This document shows positions 1 to 7,940 of a stretch of 64,000 nt of DNA, piece after piece. The notes beneath the pieces are model-generated. The model saw only the letters and a list, made by a program, of their open reading frames with translations. It ran no database searches and had not been told where the DNA came from. The DNA lies in contig CAWFRO010000013.1 in the NCBI GenBank assembly GCA_963818225.1, positions 310,001 through 374,000 of the forward strand, given 5' to 3'. Source of the DNA: Palsa-504 sp963818225 (GTDB lineage Bacteria > Actinomycetota > Actinomycetes > Streptosporangiales > Streptosporangiaceae). The position numbers and the translations under genes are program-made. Position 1 is the first letter of the stretch. Each line of letters opens with the position of its first letter.

Positions 1-278
1 ACCACGGCGGCCGCGCCGATCAGCGTCCACAGCACGCCGCTGCTGCCCAGCCAGGTGACCGTCTTGACGATGCGGACCACCGCGGGGTGGCCGGCAATGA
101 GGCTGTTCAGCCCGGCGGCCGCGCGGTGATCGGCGGACTCGAGCGGCGCCCACTGCAGCCGTACGAGCAGGAGCAGGAGCGCGAAGAGGAGCGCCGCCGC
201 GGTGACGATGGCTAGCGGTGCGAGAGTGCGCCCGGCCAGCGGTGCGAGAGTGCGCCGGACCGTGGCTCTCGCTGACAT
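1..278 (-). CDS. PAP2-family phosphatase, N-terminal part (runs off window)
   Basis: The reverse strand reads an open N-terminus from an ATG at 278 to the window edge. A short basic leader is followed by a leucine/alanine-rich membrane helix and then a segment with LNSLIAGHP and VTWLGSSGVLW. That layout is typical of the start of PAP2 (type 2 phosphatidic acid phosphatase / undecaprenyl-diphosphatase-like) membrane proteins. The catalytic KxxxxxxRP and SGH motifs would lie beyond the edge, so activity cannot be judged. The leader carries a perfect repeat of RTLAPLA, encoded by two 24-bp tandem copies at 214-261. The gene is divergent from the DUF1206 gene, with only 89 bp between starts. Confidence 0.6.
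   Translation of the reverse strand, partial: MSARATVRRTLAPLAGRTLAPLAIVTAAALLFALLLLLVRLQWAPLESADHRAAAGLNSLIAGHPAVVRIVKTVTWLGSSGVLWTLIGAAAV
214..261. repeat. 24-bp tandem duplication in the PAP2 leader
   Basis: Two adjacent 24-bp copies (214-237 and 238-261) begin AGCGGTGCGAGAGTGCGCC and differ only near their ends. The period is a multiple of three, so the PAP2 reading frame is kept. Confidence 0.8.
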
Positions 279-367
279 GGCCCCCGACTGCCCATGATGA
301 GCAGTTTCACACCGCGAGGCCGCGATTCCTCGACGTTTGCCTGCCTGCGGCCGAGGTAGTGACGGGT

Positions 368-1189
368 ATGCACTCTGTATCGGCGCCGGGCGTCAGGCGC
401 ACGGCGCGGCGGGCTTCCGACAGCCCGGGCGTGCACGTCCTGGCCCGCGCGGGCCTGATCGCGCGCGGTGTCATCTACATCCTGGTCGGCTGGGTCGCGC
501 TGCTGGTCGCGCTGGGCCAGAGCTCTCGCGAGGCGGACCAGCAGGGCGCCCTGCAGCTGCTCGCGGGCAAATCCTACGGGCTGGTCTCGCTCTGGCTGCT
601 CGGCATCGGCTTCGCGGCCTATGCGCTGTGGCGGCTGAGCGAGGCCGCGTTCGGCGTCACCGGCGAGCCGCCCGGGGCCGGCCCCAGGCTCAAGTCGCTG
701 GCCCGGGCGGTCATCTACACGGGCCTGGCCTACCTGACGTTCACGGTGATAGCCGGCACGGCCCGCAGCCAGTCCGGCCGGCAGCAGGACATGACGGCCA
801 CGGCCATGCAGCATACGGCCGGCCGGGTGCTGGTCGGCATCGCCGGGCTGGTCGTCGTCGCCTGCGGCACCGTCCTGGTCATCGAGGGCGCCCGCAAGAA
901 GTTCATGAAGTACCTGCGGACGGCCGAGCTGAGCGCCCGGATGCGCCGCGTCGTCGAGCTGTCCGGCATGACCGGAACCATCGCCCGGGGGCTGGTGTTC
1001 GCCCTGGCCGGCGTGCTGGTCATCGACGCGGCCGTGACCCAGAAGGCGGCCGAGTCCGGCGGCATCGACAAGGCCCTGCTGACGCTGCGCGATCAGCCGC
1101 TCGGCGAGTTCCTGATGATGCTGGCCGCCCTCGGCCTCGTGGTCTTCGGCGTCTACGGGATATTCGAGGCCCGCTGGCGGAAGGTCTGA
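368..1189 (+). CDS. DUF1206 domain membrane protein
   Basis: A 273-aa integral membrane protein with about six hydrophobic segments arranged as three internal repeats. Each repeat opens with a segment like ARAGLIARGVIYILVGW, seen again as ARAVIYTGLAYL and IARGLVFALAGVLV. This repeat pattern is the signature of the DUF1206 family of actinobacteria and some other bacteria, whose function is unknown. I chose the ATG at 368 because the reading frame upstream of it lacks the family's character and overlaps the divergent PAP2 gene. The protein is expected in the cytoplasmic membrane. Confidence 0.85.
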   Translation: MHSVSAPGVRRTARRASDSPGVHVLARAGLIARGVIYILVGWVALLVALGQSSREADQQGALQLLAGKSYGLVSLWLLGIGFAAYALWRLSEAAFGVTGEPPGAGPRLKSLARAVIYTGLAYLTFTVIAGTARSQSGRQQDMTATAMQHTAGRVLVGIAGLVVVACGTVLVIEGARKKFMKYLRTAELSARMRRVVELSGMTGTIARGLVFALAGVLVIDAAVTQKAAESGGIDKALLTLRDQPLGEFLMMLAALGLVVFGVYGIFEARWRKV

Positions 1190-1205
1190 CGAAGTCGAAG
1201 GGTGG

Positions 1206-2630
1206 TCACTGGCCTAGGAGCCACTGCCCGGGTGCGATGAGCTCGCGGGCTTGCGCCGGCCCCCATGAGCCGGGCGCGTACCCGTGGACCGGGGGCGGGC
1301 TGGTCAGCAGCGGCTCGGCCACCTGCCACGCCGCGGCCAGCCCGTCCGGCCGGGTGAACAGCGAGCGGTCGCCGAGCAGGACGTCATGGATCAGCCGCAC
1401 GTACGGCGGCAGCGGGTCCGCGCCGTGCAGGCTGGCCAGCGGGATCGCCGCGCGGGCGACATCGAGGTCCAGGGCGGGCCCGGGCTTCTTGGTCACTAGG
1501 AACAGGTCGATCTCCCCGTCGCCGGCCAGCGAGAAGGACAGTACGTTCCGGTGGCGGGGCAGCCGGCCGGCCAGCGGCCCAGGCGGCTCGCGCAGGATGA
1601 GGGCGACCCGCTGCTTCGACGCGGCCAGCCGCTTCCCGGTGCGCAAGTAGAACGGCACGTCCCGCCAACGGGGGTTGTCGATCCACAGCCGGGCGGCCAC
1701 GAACGTGTCCCGGTCCGAGTGCGGATCGACGCCCGGCACCTCCCGGTAGCCGTCGAACTGCCCCAGTACGACCTCCCGGGGGTCCAGCGGCCGGAAGCAG
1801 CTGATGGTCTTCTCCCGTGCGGCCTGCAGGTCCAGCGCGTCCAGGCTGGCCGGGGGTTCCATGGCGACCTCGGCGGCCACCTGGAACAGGTGGGTGACGA
1901 GCATATCCAGGACCGCGCCGGTGGCGTCGTAGAACTGGGCCCGGTCGCTGATGCCGAGCGTCTCGGGCACGTCGATCTGTACCGACTCGACGTGCTCGCG
2001 GTTCCAGAACGCGGCAGACGATGTGTTGGCGAAGCGGAGCACGTGCAGATCCTGGGTCGCTTCCTTGCCCAGGAAGTGGTCGATCCGGTACACCTGCTGC
2101 TCATCCAGGACTGAATGGACGACCTGGTCGAGTTCGCGGAAGTTGCCGGGCGAGGTGCCGAATGGCTTCTCGTAGACGACCCGGGCCCCGCGGGCCAGCC
2201 CGTACTGCCCCAGCGCCTGGGTCAGCTCGCCGAAGGCGACAGGCGGGACGGCCAGGTAATGGACCAGCTGCGCACCATCGCCGAGAGAGGTGCTGGCCTG
2301 GCCGAGCACCTCCGGCAGGCGGCCGGGGCGGCCGGGGCCGAACCCGCCGCCGGCGAAGAAAACGCGCGGCGCGAAGGCGTCCCAGTCCTTGCCCTCAGGC
2401 GGGGGGCCGAACTCGGTGAGCGCATCATGGACATGGGCGCGGAAATCTTCGTGCGTGATGTCGCCGCGACCGTTACCCACCAGCAGCCACCGCGGGGGCA
2501 GGAGCCCCCCGGACGCCAGCCGGTAGAAAGCCGGCAGCACCATGCGCTTGGCCAGGTCACCGGTCGCCCCGAAGAGAACGAAAATCGCCGGCCGTGCCCC
2601 TTGATCCGGCTGCTGCGTCATGGCCTTCAC
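1206..2630 (-). CDS. zwf: glucose-6-phosphate 1-dehydrogenase
   Basis: A 474-aa protein that oxidises glucose-6-phosphate to 6-phosphogluconolactone with NAD(P)+, the entry step of the oxidative pentose phosphate pathway. The nucleotide-binding GATGDLAKR is at residues 21-29, the EKPFG motif at 154-158, and the substrate/active-site RIDHFLGKE at 182-190 includes the catalytic His. Length matches the family. A second in-frame ATG three codons downstream is an equally possible start. No opcA, tal or tkt neighbours are present, so this is a stand-alone copy rather than the usual actinobacterial pentose-phosphate operon. A later gluconokinase gene (45.5 kb) feeds the same pathway. Confidence 0.95.
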   Translation of the reverse strand: MKAMTQQPDQGARPAIFVLFGATGDLAKRMVLPAFYRLASGGLLPPRWLLVGNGRGDITHEDFRAHVHDALTEFGPPPEGKDWDAFAPRVFFAGGGFGPGRPGRLPEVLGQASTSLGDGAQLVHYLAVPPVAFGELTQALGQYGLARGARVVYEKPFGTSPGNFRELDQVVHSVLDEQQVYRIDHFLGKEATQDLHVLRFANTSSAAFWNREHVESVQIDVPETLGISDRAQFYDATGAVLDMLVTHLFQVAAEVAMEPPASLDALDLQAAREKTISCFRPLDPREVVLGQFDGYREVPGVDPHSDRDTFVAARLWIDNPRWRDVPFYLRTGKRLAASKQRVALILREPPGPLAGRLPRHRNVLSFSLAGDGEIDLFLVTKKPGPALDLDVARAAIPLASLHGADPLPPYVRLIHDVLLGDRSLFTRPDGLAAAWQVAEPLLTSPPPVHGYAPGSWGPAQARELIAPGQWLLGQ

Positions 2631-2710
2631 GCTACCTTCCCGCCCTGGGCGGGCCAGCGACCGGTTCCGGCCGGGCGGCCGGGCCCGCCGCGGTCCAGCA
2701 CAATGGGCTG

Positions 2711-3052
2711 GTGATCGAGGTCGAACCCGGCCGTTTCGAGGACATGGTCGTGACGGCGCTGGACGGGCTGCCCGAGGAGCTCGGCCAGGTCATGAGCAAT
2801 GTGGCGGTGACCGTCGAGCACGGCGCAGGCCCGCCCGGCCTGCTCGGGCTATACCAGGGCCTCCCCCTCACCAGCCGCACGTCGCAGTACGCCGCGATCC
2901 TGCCCGACCGCATCACCATCTACCGCCAGGCGATCTGCGCGATCTGCCGCACCGAGTCCGAGGTCGCCGATCAGGTCCGCCGCACCGTCATCCACGAGAT
3001 CGCCCACCATTTCGGCATCGACGACCGCCGGCTCCGCGAACTGGGCTGGTAA
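2711..3052 (+). CDS. minimal zincin-type metallopeptidase (PF06262)
   Basis: A 113-aa protein carrying HEIAHHFGI at residues 95-103, the HExxHxxG zinc motif, followed by an Asp. Short proteins with this motif near the C-terminus and a preceding YRxxI segment belong to the PF06262 'metallopeptidase/DUF1025' family, which are minimal zincins of unknown substrate. The GTG at 2711 gives the expected length. The gene is divergent from zwf, with about 80 bp between starts. Catalytic activity is inferred from the motif only. Confidence 0.85.
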   Translation: MIEVEPGRFEDMVVTALDGLPEELGQVMSNVAVTVEHGAGPPGLLGLYQGLPLTSRTSQYAAILPDRITIYRQAICAICRTESEVADQVRRTVIHEIAHHFGIDDRRLRELGW

Positions 3053-3086
3053 GGGCTCAGCGAGCCGCCGTGACGGCGGGCGGCCG

Positions 3087-3266
3087 TTAAGCCGCCTGCT
3101 TCGGCGGCAGCTTGACGCCTGCGGCGGCCAGACTGCGGACGACCTCGTGGTGCAGGGCGTCACGTGGCACAAGCACACCGTGTTCCCTCGCGATCTGGCG
3201 CAGCTCGGACATGGAATAGCCGAAGGAAGCCATCTGCTCCTCGCTGAGGCGGCGGATCTCGGTCAC
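3087..3266 (-). CDS. small conserved-looking protein (59 aa)
   Basis: A 59-aa reading frame from a GTG at 3266 with a GGCGGAG ribosome-binding site about six bases upstream. It reads MTEIRRLSEEQMASFGYS, continues through an amphipathic stretch (SELRQIAREHGV) and ends KLPPKQAA. Codon third positions are strongly G/C and composition is balanced, so it reads like a real soluble protein rather than an antisense shadow. It lies tail-to-tail with the zincin gene. I do not recognise a family. Confidence 0.6.
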   Translation of the reverse strand: MTEIRRLSEEQMASFGYSMSELRQIAREHGVLVPRDALHHEVVRSLAAAGVKLPPKQAA

Positions 3267-3416
3267 GGGGACTCCGCCTGCCGGCGCGCCGCTGAGGTCA
3301 TCTACCCATCATCACACGCGGTGCCGCGCCCATGCCGGAGGCCGGCTTTACGGGCCAGCCCGAGGCTCTGGCGGGTACGGAAAGCTCGGCACATCCTCCT
3401 CTGCGGGCAGCTGCGG

Positions 3417-4349
3417 TCAGCTGGCGCCGGAGAGCGGGAGGCGCTTCTTGGCCTGCTCGTAGAGGTCGGCCGGGAGCGGCCCCCGCGCCGCGACGGCCAT
3501 GTTGCCGGCCAGGTGAACGGGGTTCGACGTGCCGACGATGGTGGTCGACAGGCCGGGGTGGCTGAGCGTGAAGCGCAGGACGAACTCCATGTTGCTCATG
3601 CCCGCCTCGTCCAGCAGCTCGGCGAGGCCGGCCGTCTCCCAGTTCCGCCGACCGACACCGGAGCCCTGGCTCAGCGGCCTGATCTGCCAGTTCTTGTCTT
3701 CCGACGGGGCGCCCCGCGCCGCGCCGCCCCGGATGAAGGTACCCGCGCCCGCATCGGCGGCCGCGGTGATGAGTTCCTCGTGATCGCGCTGGACCGCCGA
3801 GTACGGGATCTGGAAGACGTCGAAGACGCCCATCGCGAGATGATCGGGCAGATTCGGCAGGATGCCCGACATGCCGACGAAACGGACCTTGCCCTCAGCC
3901 TGGAGGTCCTTGAGCGTCTCGACGGTGTGGTTCTCCTCGAGCGTCGCCCTGCTCGGTGACACGTGCACCTGAACCAGGTCGAGATGGTCGGTGCGCAGCC
4001 GCCGCAGTGACTGCTCGACGTCGGCGCGGACATTCCCCGGGCTGTAGTCGTGCGGGTAAGGCGGCGGCGTGTCGGCCGGGGGCACGACCGGGCACCCGCA
4101 CTTGGAGGCGAGGAAGAACTCATCCCGGCGGTGGCCGATATAGGCGCCGATCAGCTCCTCGCTGCGGCCGTAGTCGGGCGAGGTGTCGATCAGGTTGATG
4201 CCGCCGTCCAGGACCGCGTTCAGCAGGCGGCCCGCGTCCTCGTCGGCAATCTCGGGACCGCGCGGCTGGCCTCGCAGCTCCATAGCGCCGTAGCCGAGAA
4301 TGGTCACGTCCGCGCCGGTACGGCCGAGGGTTCGTGTGGTGATCGCCAT
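3417..4349 (-). CDS. aldo/keto reductase
   Basis: A 310-aa NAD(P)H-dependent oxidoreductase of the AKR superfamily (TIM barrel). All four catalytic residues are in place: Asp55 and Tyr60 in IDTSPDYGRSE, Lys83 in FLASKCG, and His128 in DLVQVHVSP. The C-terminal cofactor-binding IVGTSNPVHL segment is present. The ATG at 4349 starts the protein at the usual MAITTRTLGRTG; an upstream in-frame ATG would add 14 atypical residues. The substrate is unknown. The next gene upstream is an SDR on the same strand about 100 bp away. Confidence 0.9.
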   Translation of the reverse strand: MAITTRTLGRTGADVTILGYGAMELRGQPRGPEIADEDAGRLLNAVLDGGINLIDTSPDYGRSEELIGAYIGHRRDEFFLASKCGCPVVPPADTPPPYPHDYSPGNVRADVEQSLRRLRTDHLDLVQVHVSPSRATLEENHTVETLKDLQAEGKVRFVGMSGILPNLPDHLAMGVFDVFQIPYSAVQRDHEELITAAADAGAGTFIRGGAARGAPSEDKNWQIRPLSQGSGVGRRNWETAGLAELLDEAGMSNMEFVLRFTLSHPGLSTTIVGTSNPVHLAGNMAVAARGPLPADLYEQAKKRLPLSGAS

Positions 4350-4449
4350 GCCTGCCACGCTATCGCGCCGGCCAAGGCCGGGTGCGTGCAACCACGGTCC
4401 GTTCGGTATCGCAGAACGTGCCGCCGGGCGGCCCGGCCGCCGGCTGGGC

Positions 4450-5250
4450 TTAGTAGTGGATGACGCCGGGCGTGCCGCCGCCGCAGGCGATCGACTCGCC
4501 GTTGACCGAGGCCGACAGGGGCGAGGCCAGGAAGGCGATCACGGCCGCGACCTGGCTGGCGTCGATGAGCGTGCGGGTGAGGTTGCGGCCGGCCAACCGC
4601 CGCTCGATCTCGGCGGGCTCGACGCCGGCCGCCGCGGCTTGGGCCGCGATGACGCCCGGCGTTGCCTCGGTCCGGGTCAGCCCGGGGTGGACGGCAGTCA
4701 CGTTGACGCCGGACGGGCCCAGTTCGTCGGCCAGGTTCTTGGTCATCGCCGAGACCGCCACGTTGCGGATGGACCCGATGACCGACCCGGTGCTGAGGGC
4801 GGCCAGGCCGCTGACGCTGATGATCCGGCCCCAGCCGGCCGCGACCATGCCCGGCGCGACCGCCTGGGCGCACCGCAGGTAACCCAGCACCTTGACGTTC
4901 ACGTCCGACCAGAACGCATCGCTGGTGATCTCGGGCAGAGACAGCGGCGGGGCCTGCCCGGCCGGGCGAGCAGCGCAGTTGATCAGGATGTCGACGCCGC
5001 CGAGCCGGTCCTGCGCGGCGGCGACCAGCTGCCGCACGGAGGCGTCGTCGCCGGTATCGGCCTGGAAGGCCGATACCGCCCGGCCGGCGGCGGCACCCAG
5101 GTCGGCGGCCGCCTCGCCCAGCCGGCGCAGGTCACGCGCCGCGATCGCCACCTCGGCGCCCTCGGCCAGCAGCGCGGCCGCGGCAGCCTTGCCGATGCCG
5201 CGGCTGCCGCCGGTCACCAGGGCGCGCCGCCCAGCCAGCTGCAGATCCAC
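4450..5250 (-). CDS. SDR-family protein with altered catalytic site
   Basis: A 266-aa Rossmann-fold short-chain dehydrogenase/reductase. The cofactor motif TGGSRGIG is at residues 13-20, the structural NCAA at 91-94 (usually NNAG), and Ser147 sits in ISVSG. Where YxxxK is expected the sequence reads VIGSIRNVA, so by eye the catalytic Tyr and Lys are replaced by Ile158 and Arg162/Asn163. The fold is therefore secure but classical reductase chemistry is doubtful. The substrate is not assignable. The gene lies between an aldo/keto reductase and an alpha/beta hydrolase. Confidence 0.85.
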   Translation of the reverse strand: MDLQLAGRRALVTGGSRGIGKAAAAALLAEGAEVAIAARDLRRLGEAAADLGAAAGRAVSAFQADTGDDASVRQLVAAAQDRLGGVDILINCAARPAGQAPPLSLPEITSDAFWSDVNVKVLGYLRCAQAVAPGMVAAGWGRIISVSGLAALSTGSVIGSIRNVAVSAMTKNLADELGPSGVNVTAVHPGLTRTEATPGVIAAQAAAAGVEPAEIERRLAGRNLTRTLIDASQVAAVIAFLASPLSASVNGESIACGGGTPGVIHY

Positions 5251-5325
5251 CTGTCACCACCTGCTCTCGGGCCGATGGCACAGTCTGGCAGACATTAGCC
5301 ACGACGCGTGGCCCGGGCCCGCAGA

Positions 5326-6576
5326 TCAGCCGGGCGGCAGGCGGCCCGGCCGCGGCGCAGGCCCGGCCGCGGCGGCAGGATTGAGCACCTGGTCGAGCCA
5401 GTTAAAGGCGCGCTGGTGAAAGACCGTACGGGCGCCGCCCTCGCAGTGCTGCCCGGCGCCTTCCGCGGACCTGAACCGCACGTACTGCTTGGGGCAGGTC
5501 AGCGCGTCGTAGAGCTTCTTGGCGTCGGCGCTGAGGTCGTCACCCTCGGCTGAGCAGACGAACGTCGGGCAGCCGATCTGATGCTCGATACCCTTCAGCG
5601 AGTACCGCGGGGCGATCCGGAAGTACTCAAGCGGGTCACTCAGGCCGTGGACCATGAGATTGCGCCGCATCGCCCACCCTGCGGTCGGCTTGTTCATCAC
5701 CGCGCGCACCAGGCGGTCGAGCAGCCGCAGCAGGGCCGGGCTGCCGTCCGGCAGCTGCCTGCCCAGGAAACCGGGCAGGCGCCGCGCGGTGACGTCGAAG
5801 AGGTCGTAGGGACCGCAGTCGGAAATGCACGCGGCCAGGCGATGCTCGGCCGTGGCGGCGCGCGGCGCGAGATAGCCACCGAAGCTGAGCCCGATCAACG
5901 CGATCCGTTCGGCGTCGGTATCGGGTCGGGCCCGCAGGAAGTCGACCACCGGAGTGATGACGTTCTCCCAGTCGGGGCGGAACGGAACCCCATGATCGAT
6001 GATCATGGTTCCCTGGCCGGGCCCGTCGAAGGCCAGCACGTTGTAGCCGCGTTCGAGGGCCGCGGCCCCGTTGGTGAAGTACAGCTCTTCCGCCGTGCCG
6101 TCGTACCCGTTGGTCAAGATCACCGTCGCGCGCGCGGCCTGGTCAGCGGCGGCGCGGAAATAGTAGGCGGGCAGGAAGGAGTCCTCGTACGGGATCTGCA
6201 CGATCTCCGGCGGCACCGCCAGCAGCGCCGCGCCGCGGCGGAAGTTCTCCACTTCCTGCTGGTGGGCCTCGGTAAGCCGGGGGTCGAGCGGGGCGCCCAT
6301 CGCGAACAGTCCCGCGGTGCGGAAATAGTTGGCGGCGCGGAAGAACCCGTTCCGGGCGCTCACGGCGTCACCGGCGGCGGCGCTGGCCGCGGCCTGGCCG
6401 GACAGGCGCGCAGCCGTGGCCGTCCAGACGGCATGCCAGGAATCCAGGTCGCGCCCGGAGATCTGCCCGGCCGCAGCCAGGCATTCGCCGATGTCGGCGC
6501 CGCGGTAGGGCGCGTAGCCGAGCGCGCGCACGAGCTGCGCCTCGAACAGCTCATCCGTCATCAGTTTGGCGGGCAC
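5326..6576 (-). CDS. alpha/beta hydrolase (FrsA/DUF1100-like esterase)
   Basis: A 416-aa serine hydrolase with a helical N-terminal domain of about 120 residues before the alpha/beta-hydrolase core. The nucleophile elbow GLSFGGY places Ser231. FDGPGQG at 183-189 is the strand typical of FrsA-like and 2,6-dihydroxypseudooxynicotine hydrolase-like enzymes. Candidate acid and base are Asp345/346 in SAEGDD and His376 in GAGQHCEGG. The substrate is unknown, but family members cleave C-C or ester bonds. It is transcribed in the same direction as the SDR and aldo/keto reductase and may form a loose catabolic group with them. Confidence 0.85.
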   Translation of the reverse strand: MPAKLMTDELFEAQLVRALGYAPYRGADIGECLAAAGQISGRDLDSWHAVWTATAARLSGQAAASAAAGDAVSARNGFFRAANYFRTAGLFAMGAPLDPRLTEAHQQEVENFRRGAALLAVPPEIVQIPYEDSFLPAYYFRAAADQAARATVILTNGYDGTAEELYFTNGAAALERGYNVLAFDGPGQGTMIIDHGVPFRPDWENVITPVVDFLRARPDTDAERIALIGLSFGGYLAPRAATAEHRLAACISDCGPYDLFDVTARRLPGFLGRQLPDGSPALLRLLDRLVRAVMNKPTAGWAMRRNLMVHGLSDPLEYFRIAPRYSLKGIEHQIGCPTFVCSAEGDDLSADAKKLYDALTCPKQYVRFRSAEGAGQHCEGGARTVFHQRAFNWLDQVLNPAAAAGPAPRPGRLPPG

Positions 6577-6643
6577 AGGCTGCCTCCCGGATTGAATTAT
6601 CTGCGTTCAGGGAGCGCCCAGGGCGCGGAGTTGACGGGCCCGC

Positions 6644-7186
6644 TCATCGCGGCGCTCGGACGCTCGCCCGCGCGGCCGGCGCCGCGCTCGGCAGCTTAGC
6701 GGTCCGGGCGGCCAGGGCGGCCGTCCGGACCAGCACCATCGTGACGGCCATGAGGATCAGGCCGTCGGTGAGGGCCGCGCCGGTGACCTGGTGGGCCACG
6801 CTCCAGTGCGCGAGCTGCGCCGGGAACCAGTGGACGGCGCCGACGGAGAACGCCGCGCGGGCCCCCACGATGAGGATCCACGCGAGCGCGTACGGCAGGC
6901 CGGCCGCGCTGACTGGCCTGCCGGTCCGCAGGCTCCGGTAGACCCGCATCAGCGTGCTGACGAACAGGCCGCACACCAGGCCGGCCGCGAGCCCGGCCAG
7001 CTCGACCAGCAGGCCGTTCCCGCGGGTCACCGGCCGCGCCAGGAACAGCGGGATAACCGCGGCGATCACCAGCGGGGCCCGCAGCAGCCGGAACGGGCCG
7101 ATCTTGCGGTGCGGGCCGAGATCGGCCTCCAGGGTGGCGAAGAGCACGGCGCCGTTGATGATCATTGCTTCGGTGAGGGGAGACAT
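6644..7186 (-). CDS. hypothetical integral membrane protein
   Basis: A 180-aa protein with about five hydrophobic helices (for example APLVIAAVIPLFLA, ELAGLAAGLVCGLFVS, YALAWILIVGARAAF and DGLILMAVTMVLV). It resembles the DUF1453/CcdC type of membrane protein also seen just downstream on the other strand, but I cannot place it firmly. The ATG at 7186 begins MSPLTEAMI; an upstream in-frame start would add 16 polar residues. It is divergent from the DUF1453-two-component cluster, and the 216-bp gap (7187-7402) must hold both promoters. Confidence 0.7.
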   Translation of the reverse strand: MSPLTEAMIINGAVLFATLEADLGPHRKIGPFRLLRAPLVIAAVIPLFLARPVTRGNGLLVELAGLAAGLVCGLFVSTLMRVYRSLRTGRPVSAAGLPYALAWILIVGARAAFSVGAVHWFPAQLAHWSVAHQVTGAALTDGLILMAVTMVLVRTAALAARTAKLPSAAPAARASVRAPR

Positions 7187-7402
7187 GGGGTGCGCTCCGG
7201 TTTGGTGTCGATGCCGTTGTCTGACATCACCCACCCTGGCCGGGATGCCCGGCCTACGCGTCGGAGCCTGGGCTGGTCCGGAGGACCAGGTCAGGCCGCC
7301 GGATGGTCAACCCGGAACTGGTACCGCGGGCTGACGCAGTAGTACCGCCCCAATCCGTAGCGTCGGGATCGTTCGCTGATCGGACGTGAAGGAGCGTGCG
7401 CT

Positions 7403-7936
7403 GTGTCCTGGCTGGAAATCGTCGCCGTCATCGGGATCATCGGTTACGTCATTTACCAGCAGCTGGCCGGCCAGCTGCTGCAGGGCAGGCGCGTGGTCGT
7501 GCTGCCCGTCGTCGTCACCGTCGTCGGATTCGTGAACCTGCGGGGCCACCACCTGGGACCGGCCGACATCGCCTGGCTGAGCGCCGGCGCCGCCGGGTCG
7601 CTGCTGATCGGGCTGGCCTTCGGCCTGATCATGCGGCTGGAGTCCCGCGACGGCGTGGCGTGGGGGCAGCTGCCGCTGCGCGGCCTGTGGCTGTGGGTCG
7701 CACTGGCCGCCTGGCGGGTCCTGATCATGGTGCTCGCCGCCCGGACGGGCGCGCACGTGGCCGCGTCCACCACCCCGCTGCTGTTCACCCTGGGCCTGAA
7801 CCGGCTGGGCCAGGGCGTCGTCATCATGCTCCGGGCCGTGCGGGCCGGCCTGGCGTTCGCGCCGGAGAAGGACGGCAGCACGTTCGGAGCCGGCGCGTTC
7901 GGCGGGCATGACCGTGACGCATCACGGCGATACTGA
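7403..7936 (+). CDS. DUF1453/CcdC-like membrane protein
   Basis: A 177-aa membrane protein starting at a GTG with a good GAAGGAG ribosome-binding site about nine bases upstream. Segments such as WLEIVAVIGIIGYVIYQQLAG, VVVLPVVVTVVGFVNLRG and LLIGLAFGLIMR fit the DUF1453 (CcdC-like) family, whose members have several helices and unknown function. It ends just before the histidine kinase gene in the same orientation, so it is probably part of the two-component operon and may be a sensory partner. Confidence 0.75.
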   Translation: MSWLEIVAVIGIIGYVIYQQLAGQLLQGRRVVVLPVVVTVVGFVNLRGHHLGPADIAWLSAGAAGSLLIGLAFGLIMRLESRDGVAWGQLPLRGLWLWVALAAWRVLIMVLAARTGAHVAASTTPLLFTLGLNRLGQGVVIMLRAVRAGLAFAPEKDGSTFGAGAFGGHDRDASRRY

Positions 7937-7940
7937 TCCC

